Source of the DNA: Priapulus caudatus
Lineage: Eukaryota; Priapulida; Priapulimorpha; Priapulimorphida; Priapulidae
Assembly: GCF_000485595.1 (NCBI RefSeq)
Contig: NW_014577257.1
Coordinates: 83,827 to 107,495 of the forward strand
Direction: 5' to 3'
DNA length: 23,669 nt
The translations under genes were made by a program, and so were the position numbers. Numbering within the stretch: the first letter of the stretch is position 1; every line of letters begins with the position of its first letter. The notes beneath the pieces are model-generated. The model ran no database searches. It was given only the letters and a program-made list of their open reading frames with translations, and was not told where the DNA came from. Shown here piece by piece: positions 22,701 to 23,669 of this stretch.

Positions 22701-22798
22701 ACAACAGAAGGGTAAAACTGTTTCTTTTGATGATAAGCATTCCCTATCACGATACTGGTAAGCATTATGCTCCCAAACGTAACAAATAACAGCCTCAT
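8445..22798 (-). CDS. SYVN1: E3 ubiquitin-protein ligase synoviolin/HRD1 (complete, 14 coding exons)
   Basis: HRD1 is the multi-pass ER-membrane RING E3 that, with SEL1L/HRD3, Derlins, HERP and p97/VCP, ubiquitinates misfolded proteins for ER-associated degradation. Exons on the minus strand: 22798-22670, 20863-20771, 20340-20188, 18825-18777, 18048-17945, 17553-17427, 16683-16584, 16073-16008, 15123-14828, 12794-12666, 11439-11299, 10479-10293, 9782-9607 and 8659-8445. They total 1965 nt, 654 residues plus TAG, against 617 in human. All introns are GT-AG and every phase matches. Hydrophobic segments fill residues about 5-250. The RING-H2 ligands are C290, C293, C306, H308, H311, C314, C325 and C328, each one position before human because exon 1 is one codon shorter. 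HAF-H lies at about 476-517 and an RRRR tail at 635-638. gp78/AMFR is excluded by the absence of a CUE domain and by close identity to HRD1. The ATG has A at -3, and an in-frame TGA lies upstream at 22849-22847. Boundaries come from hand splicing; UTRs are undefined. Confidence 0.97.
8660..9606 (-). other. HRD1 intron 13
   Basis: GT at 9606-9605 and AG at 8661-8660. Its 3' half is mostly a 67-bp minisatellite (listed separately) that stops only about 20 bp short of the exon 14 acceptor. The 5' half is AT-rich without a recognisable element. Confidence 0.85.
8672..9040. repeat. 67-bp minisatellite in HRD1 intron 13
   Basis: The unit starts GTTCTATAGTCTATAACATA and contains GGAGTATATATG and GACTGCAAAGTATAGAAA words. 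Starts at 8741, 8808, 8875, 8942 and 9009 are exactly 67 bp apart, with a further diverged unit before 8741 and a partial last one. Copies differ by scattered substitutions, not indels, unlike the noisy 60-bp array at 1.9-3.3 kb. Confidence 0.95.
9607..9782 (-). CDS. SYVN1: HRD1 exon 13: Ser/Thr-rich linker
   Basis: Acceptor TTGTTTCAG/T; donor GAAG/GTACTA. Enters after two bases of codon 525 and leaves after one base of codon 584, so both junctions fit exons 12 and 14. Composition is Ser/Thr/Gly with no predicted fold, as in the corresponding linker of vertebrate HRD1, where sequence is poorly conserved. It is supported by splice sites, frame continuity and position rather than by identity. 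Confidence 0.85.
9783..10292 (-). other. HRD1 intron 12
   Basis: 510 bp, GT at 10292-10291. Contains C-rich runs at about 9981-9998, 10103-10112 and 10194-10206, the last followed by an A run. Nothing else recognised. Confidence 0.85.
10293..10479 (-). CDS. SYVN1: HRD1 exon 12: conserved cytosolic HAF-H helical segment
   Basis: Acceptor CATTCGGCAG/GC; donor ACAAG/GTGAGC. After a short Met/Pro-rich lead, residues about 474-517 (FAGLTDEELRRMEG, then ERQNVEARI, LRNVQTLLDAA, LQQY) match the best-conserved part of the human C-terminal half (FAGLTPEELRALEG and following). This segment is known as HAF-H and binds HERP and FAM8A1 in the mammalian ERAD complex. It is predicted helical. Strong conservation makes this exon, with exon 9, the firmest cytosolic anchor of the gene model. 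Confidence 0.97.
10480..11298 (-). other. HRD1 intron 11
   Basis: 819 bp. Holds a (CT)n run at about 10715-10741 and otherwise AT-rich DNA; no element ends seen. Confidence 0.85.
10715..10741. repeat. (CT)n microsatellite in intron 11
   Basis: About 13 perfect CT units followed by a T run. On the transcribed (minus) strand it is (GA)n. Confidence 0.9.
11299..11439 (-). CDS. SYVN1: HRD1 exon 11: Gly/Pro/Met-rich low-complexity region
   Basis: Acceptor TTTTTCAG/CAG; donor TTTCG/GTGAGT. Enters after one base of codon 416 and leaves after one base of codon 463. It begins AGTSAPTTTSAGGATGAS and ends with a Pro/Gly/Phe/Met stretch (SMFGFTPNMFMPFG), equivalent to the Phe/Pro/Met-rich stretch before the HAF-H segment in human. 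The acceptor is a NAGNAG tandem: use of the second AG (exon from 11436) would drop one alanine without changing frame. Confidence 0.92.
11551..11883. mobile_element. Harbinger-like MITE, copy A (intron 10)
   Basis: 333 bp with terminal inverted repeats: the left end GACCATAATAAAAACATTGT and the right end closing in AATTGTGGCC. Inside both ends TTTGCCCTCACCCGACC is repeated inverted. Flanked by TTA on each side (11548-11550 and 11884-11886), a 3-bp duplication typical of PIF/Harbinger (TWA). No coding capacity. A second copy, inverted, lies at 12321-12648. Superfamily assignment is tentative, from duplication size and GGCC ends only. Confidence 0.82.
11884..12320. other. Spacer between two inverted MITEs, with a (GAC)n run
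   Basis: Intronic DNA. A trinucleotide GAC/GCC run at about 12215-12270 would read as poly-Asp or poly-Ser if translated, but no splice-linked exon is apparent, and the HRD1 frame joins exons 10 and 11 without it. Confidence 0.75.
12321..12648. mobile_element. Harbinger-like MITE, copy B, opposite orientation (intron 10)
   Basis: 328 bp from GGCCACAACT to TTATTATGGCC, flanked by TAG on both sides (12318-12320 and 12649-12651). It is the reverse complement of copy A along almost its full length, with small indels, so the pair forms a large stem of about 325 bp around a 437-bp spacer. The right end is only 17 bp from the exon 10 donor. Confidence 0.85.
12666..12794 (-). CDS. SYVN1: HRD1 exon 10: Pro/Ala/Gly-rich cytosolic segment
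   Basis: Acceptor GTATTTCAG/TG; donor CCAG/GTAAGC. Enters after one base of codon 373. It begins MFMGGFPMWPPM, close to the human GMFPLWPPM motif, which secures the frame; a Gly/Ala/Pro/Gln-rich run follows. Confidence 0.93.
13620..14715. mobile_element. Terminal-inverted-repeat element with iterated GATTCATCAA motif
   Basis: Three direct copies of GATTCATCAA at 13625, 13695 and 13766 face two inverted copies at 14629 and 14700. Spacing within each end is 70-71 bp. The flanking words (ACGCAAA, TTTACGTAAATCTTTGCG, TACGTACGCA) also recur inverted. So each end is built of about 70-bp sub-repeats, and the middle is a CA/CG-rich tract. No target duplication is clear and no transposase is present; exact borders are uncertain by some tens of bases. 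Confidence 0.75.
14018..14372. repeat. Long alternating purine-pyrimidine (CA/CG/TA)n tract
   Basis: About 350 bp of nearly strict purine-pyrimidine alternation with ACGCACGC, ACGTGTAC and ATGCAC words; breaks are few (for example ACCC, GCCC and GTCC steps). Such DNA favours Z-form under negative supercoiling. All six frames are open only because the sequence lacks stop words, giving Cys/Val/Arg or His/Thr/Arg repeats; these are not genes. Confidence 0.93.
14828..15123 (-). CDS. SYVN1: HRD1 exon 9: catalytic RING-H2 finger plus Ala/Gln tract
   Basis: Acceptor CCATCGTCAG/GT; donor CGCAGA/GTGAGT. It starts by completing Leu274 and continues YPDATPEELQASDN. The C3H2C3 RING follows: CIIC (290-293), CNHIFH (306-311), C314, WFQRQQ and CPTC (325-328). 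This binds two Zn ions and recruits the E2 (UBE2G2/UBE2J class for HRD1). C328 corresponds to human Cys329, whose mutation abolishes ligase activity. After MDILRSP comes a low-complexity run rich in Ala with Pro, Gln and Glu. All eight zinc ligands are intact. The exon is GC-rich compared with its introns. Confidence 0.98.
15124..16007 (-). other. HRD1 intron 8
   Basis: 884 bp. A/T-rich low-complexity runs at about 15150-15275 (TAAAATAAAATA words) and 15462-15485, and an imperfect palindromic TATAGTATATTACTATATAG stretch near 15880-15925. No transposon ends identified. Confidence 0.8.
16008..16073 (-). CDS. SYVN1: HRD1 exon 8: membrane-to-RING linker
   Basis: 66 nt. Acceptor TTGTTGCAG/A; donor ACGCT/GTACGT. 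Encodes (R)AFKKALNDVIMSRRAIRNMNT, then the first two bases of Leu274. It matches human QFKKAVTDAIMSRRAIRNMNTLYPDATPEEL. The donor is GTACGT because only this cut restores the LYP sequence with exon 9; a GT four bases further downstream would break the frame. Confidence 0.96.
16074..16583 (-). other. HRD1 intron 7
   Basis: 510 bp of unremarkable AT-rich DNA between GT (16583-16582) and AG (16075-16074). Confidence 0.85.
16584..16683 (-). CDS. SYVN1: HRD1 exon 7: last membrane segment
   Basis: Acceptor TCGTTTCAG/GG; donor CTATCAG/GTTAGT. Encodes MTKVVLYMLFVVIMIKVHTF then PLFVIRPMYLTI, with one strongly hydrophobic stretch (residues about 223-235). It aligns with human FIKVLLYMAFMTIMIKVHTFPLFAIRPMYLAMR. 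Confidence 0.97.
16684..17426 (-). other. HRD1 intron 6
   Basis: 743 bp; a short (CA)n run at about 17295-17330 and otherwise AT-rich sequence. Confidence 0.85.
17427..17553 (-). CDS. SYVN1: HRD1 exon 6: membrane segment and conserved luminal/cytosolic loop
   Basis: Acceptor TCTGTTTCAG/TA; donor ATGATGG/GTGGGT. Encodes YAILLTVVINIFVKYVLHT, then DLQSENPWDNKAVYLLYTDL; the SENPWDNKAVY block is identical to human HRD1. The donor is a GTGGGTAG tandem, so a second GT lies four bases downstream; only the first keeps the frame. Confidence 0.97.
17589..17774. mobile_element. 186-bp inverted-repeat element (MITE-like) in intron 5
   Basis: The left arm from TTCATAGTATTCCATTACAG to CTCTCTAAAACAAG (about 17589-17641) pairs with the right arm from CTTGTTTTAGAGAG to AATACTATGAA (about 17730-17774), with a few mismatches. 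The spacer of about 90 bp is unique. No clear target duplication. Small size and paired arms suggest a MITE; its family is unknown. Confidence 0.75.
17945..18048 (-). CDS. SYVN1: HRD1 exon 5: membrane segments
   Basis: Acceptor AAATTGCAG/CA; donor TTTGAG/GTAGGA. Completes Ser142, then LLSLLGALDMYFVHHAYHST and LTKGASVQLVFGFE. The HAYHS and GASVQLVFGFE blocks are hallmark HRD1 sequence. Confidence 0.97.
18049..18776 (-). other. HRD1 intron 4
   Basis: 728 bp without a recognisable repeat or exon. Confidence 0.8.
18777..18825 (-). CDS. SYVN1: HRD1 exon 4 (49 nt): short loop and start of a membrane segment
   Basis: Acceptor TATTTTAG/ATG; donor GTTGTTT/GTAAGT. Encodes MERSPIISWVFHIRVV and the first base of Ser142, matching human MERSPNISWLFHCRIVS without gaps. 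It is too short to show up as a long open frame but is required to keep frame between exons 3 and 5. Confidence 0.96.
18910..19220. mobile_element. Probable remnant of hAT-like element end with iterated short words
   Basis: It begins CAGGGGTCGAAATAAGCG, close to the CAGGGGTAGAAATTAAC end of the better-defined element at 21007. GGTCC/GGACC words follow several times in both orientations up to about 19020. A separate block from about 19125 iterates ACTCGCC/GGCGAGT. No matching right end or target duplication could be found, so this is a fragment or nested remnant; borders are approximate. Confidence 0.45.
19543..19709. repeat. Near-perfect long palindrome (79-bp arms, 6-nt centre)
   Basis: The left arm 19543-19624 starts ATGAGCCGTTAAGGTCCTCT. 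The right arm 19631-19709 is its reverse complement, with a single 3-nt difference (an extra AAT in the left arm near 19600). The centre is about 6 nt. It lies in HRD1 intron 3. No terminal motifs or flanking duplication are evident, so an inverted duplication is as likely as a transposon. Confidence 0.93.
20188..20340 (-). CDS. SYVN1: HRD1 exon 3: membrane segments, most conserved block
   Basis: Acceptor TTCCTTGCAG/CAT; donor GATTAT/GTGAGT. Encodes HLIERSWYAVTETCLAFTVF, RDDFSPRFVAMFTLLLFLKC and FHWLAEDRVDY (residues 75-125). Only a few residues differ from human HRD1, which identifies the gene beyond doubt. The intronic in-frame ATG just before the acceptor is not the start. Confidence 0.98.
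20771..20863 (-). CDS. SYVN1: HRD1 exon 2: second membrane segment
   Basis: 93 nt, in phase 0 on both sides. Acceptor CCCTTTCAG/GTT; donor ATGGAG/GTTTGT. Encodes VLYVQALVFVVLAGKLL then RKFFFGQLRAAEME, matching human VLYIQAFVLVFLLGKVMGKVFFGQLRAAEME. Confidence 0.97.
21007..21271. mobile_element. hAT-like MITE, about 265 bp (intron 1)
   Basis: The left end CAGGGGTAGAAATTAAC faces the right end GTTAATTTTGCACCC(TG). The 8-bp sequence TGGAGTCA flanks both sides (20999-21006 and 21272-21279); on the right it overlaps the expected CCCTG end by TG. The CAGGG terminus and 8-bp duplication fit the hAT superfamily. GGAGTCC/GGACTC words are iterated inside in both orientations. No coding capacity. Confidence 0.85.
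21598..22613. mobile_element. Foldback non-autonomous DNA transposon, 1016 bp (intron 1)
   Basis: Same ends as the element at 5881: CACAGGCACTTGG on the left and CTCCAAGTGCCTGTG on the right, with near-identical outer 150-180 bp. Its arms are longer, pairing from 21598 to about 22014 against 22175 to 22613, around a loop of about 160 bp. Flanks TATGGCAT (21590-21597) and TACGGCAT (22614-22621) are an 8-bp target duplication with one later mutation. No transposase is encoded. The right end is 57 bp downstream of the HRD1 exon 1 donor, so the whole 1-kb hairpin is transcribed in the pre-mRNA. Confidence 0.93.
22670..22798 (-). CDS. SYVN1: HRD1 exon 1: start codon and first membrane segment/signal anchor
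   Basis: Encodes MRLLFVTFGSIMLTSIVIGN, AYHQKKQFYP and SVVYLTKSNPSMA (43 residues; human exon-equivalent 44). Donor ATGGCG/GTAAGA. The ATG has A at -3, and no other in-frame ATG lies between it and the upstream in-frame TGA at 22849-22847, which fixes the start. Residues about 3-22 form the first hydrophobic segment; HAYY..QFYP..VVYLTKS is conserved in HRD1. Confidence 0.96.
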
Positions 22799-23100
22799 AT
22801 TGAAAATAATATAGACATCAGCCGCGTACGTGATGTTATTGTTAAATCAAAACCAGTCTCATGAAATACACTAGAAATGGTAACGACGAATCGCCACCTC
22901 CATCAAAGCGCCACGGTGCATAGGGGTTCGCACAACCTGGCTACTTCCGGTTGTCATTATGTAGAAAATCTCTTGTCACTTTTTATATTTACGAAAATTA
23001 TAAATACAATATTTTGAATACCCAATATTTGATCGCATTCGTGGTTTATCAGGATTTCAAAATCGTCTTACAACGTTATGTCAAACGGGGAAAAAGCAAC
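22799..23100 (-). promoter_or_regulatory. Upstream flank of HRD1 with an ETS-type site
   Basis: AACCGGAAGTAG on the minus strand (core at 22951-22942) is a strong ETS/GABP consensus about 145 bp upstream of the ATG. In mammals an ETS (GABP) site is reported to be important for synoviolin expression, so the position is suggestive. A TACGTGA word at 22827-22833 has the ACGT core of bZIP sites but is not a full UPR element, and no CCAAT-N9-CCACG ERSE was found. The transcription start is unknown. Confidence 0.5.
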
Positions 23101-23132
23101 GGGGATTCCATAAGCATTTGCTATTTGGAGCA

Positions 23133-23189
23133 GGCCCCCCGTAGATTTGAGGCCCCCCGTAGATTGAGGCAGGTGCCCCGTAGATTTTA
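23133..23189. repeat. Short tandem repeat, GGCCCCCCGTAGATTTGA units
   Basis: Three units of 17-22 bp, each containing CCCCGTAGATT. They stand out as GC-rich in AT-rich surroundings, upstream of HRD1. Confidence 0.85.
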
Positions 23190-23627
23190 GAGACATGCAA
23201 AATATAAACACCAATGCAATACACCTATTTAATAGCCCGTAGAGGCTAAAAATGCAATATGTAATAATAATAAAACAATATATTCAGCCTGATTTTATTA
23301 TATTCGTGGGTTTTTACTTGAAACCATAATACAGGAATCAATTAGGCCTACAGCCATTAATCGGGGCAATGGCTATAACTCATTTTGCCTGGAGGGGAGG
23401 GGAGAGACACGTGCGCTTTGAGTTCTGAACGTTTGACTGTAGCAAAGCGCCGTTGCCGCTGATAATTAAAGCCGGAAGCCCTGCTACTCCCTCCTCTATA
23501 TGCGGCCATAAATCATTAATTTTGTTGGTATTATACACAAATCTAAATCATCCAAATCTTGCATACCTCCTTAAAAAAGCGATGGGTTTTAAATTTAGAC
23601 GTGTCTATGCGCATGCAGCATGCTTAC
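23190..23627. other. Upstream flank, no gene seen
   Basis: AT-rich DNA with a purine-rich GGAGGGGAGGGGAGAG run near 23392 and a second ETS-like CCGGAAG at 23472-23478 (plus strand). No conserved coding segment. Confidence 0.45.
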
Positions 23628-23669
23628 CAGGGGCGCAAATCCAGGGGGGGACAGGGGGACATGTCCCCC
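23628..23669. mobile_element. Start of a hAT-like element cut by the window edge
   Basis: CAGGGGCGCAAATCCAGGGG with further G-runs, ending in the perfect 16-bp palindrome GGGGGACATGTCCCCC at 23654-23669. The CAGGGGCG start resembles hAT termini common in marine invertebrate genomes. Only 42 bases are visible, so family, length and duplication cannot be tested. Confidence 0.4.

Noticed and set aside
22951-23190. Divergent plus-strand gene sharing the HRD1 promoter
   Set aside because: The 79-codon frame is AT-rich, ends in the GGCCCCCCGTAGATT repeat and has no recognisable protein features.

Overview
This is eukaryotic nuclear DNA, most likely from an invertebrate animal and probably a marine one. 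It carries one intron-rich, animal-type gene with GT-AG introns, set in DNA full of microsatellites, minisatellites and short inverted-repeat transposons. I cannot name the species.

The one gene I can support is a complete HRD1/synoviolin (SYVN1) gene on the minus strand. It runs from the ATG at 22798 to the TAG at 8445 in 14 coding exons. Joined by hand, the exons keep one reading frame at all 13 junctions and give 654 residues. In order these are an N-terminal multi-pass membrane region (exons 1-7), a C3H2C3 RING-H2 finger (exon 9), a low-complexity Ala/Gln/Pro/Gly cytosolic region (exons 9-11), the conserved C-terminal helical segment known as HAF-H (exon 12), a Ser/Thr-rich linker (exon 13) and an Arg-rich p97/VCP-binding-type tail (exon 14). 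HRD1 is the ER-membrane E3 ubiquitin ligase of ER-associated degradation. An ETS-type site lies about 145 bp upstream of the ATG.

Layout: 1-8130 lies beyond the stop codon and holds no gene I can support. It contains a CCAT/CCGT microsatellite, a pyrimidine-strand tract, a degenerate 60-bp satellite (about 1.89-3.33 kb), a minisatellite carrying nine perfect CRE palindromes (5.21-5.70 kb), a 499-bp foldback transposon with a perfect 8-bp target duplication (5881-6379) and a degenerate 41-45-bp array. A perfect 24-bp-stem hairpin (8131-8188) lies just past the stop codon. The introns of HRD1 hold a 67-bp minisatellite (intron 13), two Harbinger-like MITEs in opposite orientation (intron 10), a terminal-repeat element around a 340-bp Z-DNA-prone tract (intron 9), a 186-bp inverted-repeat element (intron 5), a near-perfect 79-bp-arm palindrome (intron 3), and in intron 1 a hAT-like MITE and a 1016-bp foldback related to the one at 5881. 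22799-23669 is the upstream flank, with a short GC-rich tandem repeat and the start of another transposon at the edge.

I see no clearly new protein system. The most unusual features are structural: paired foldback elements of one family, the CRE-site array, the long palindromes and the Z-DNA tract.
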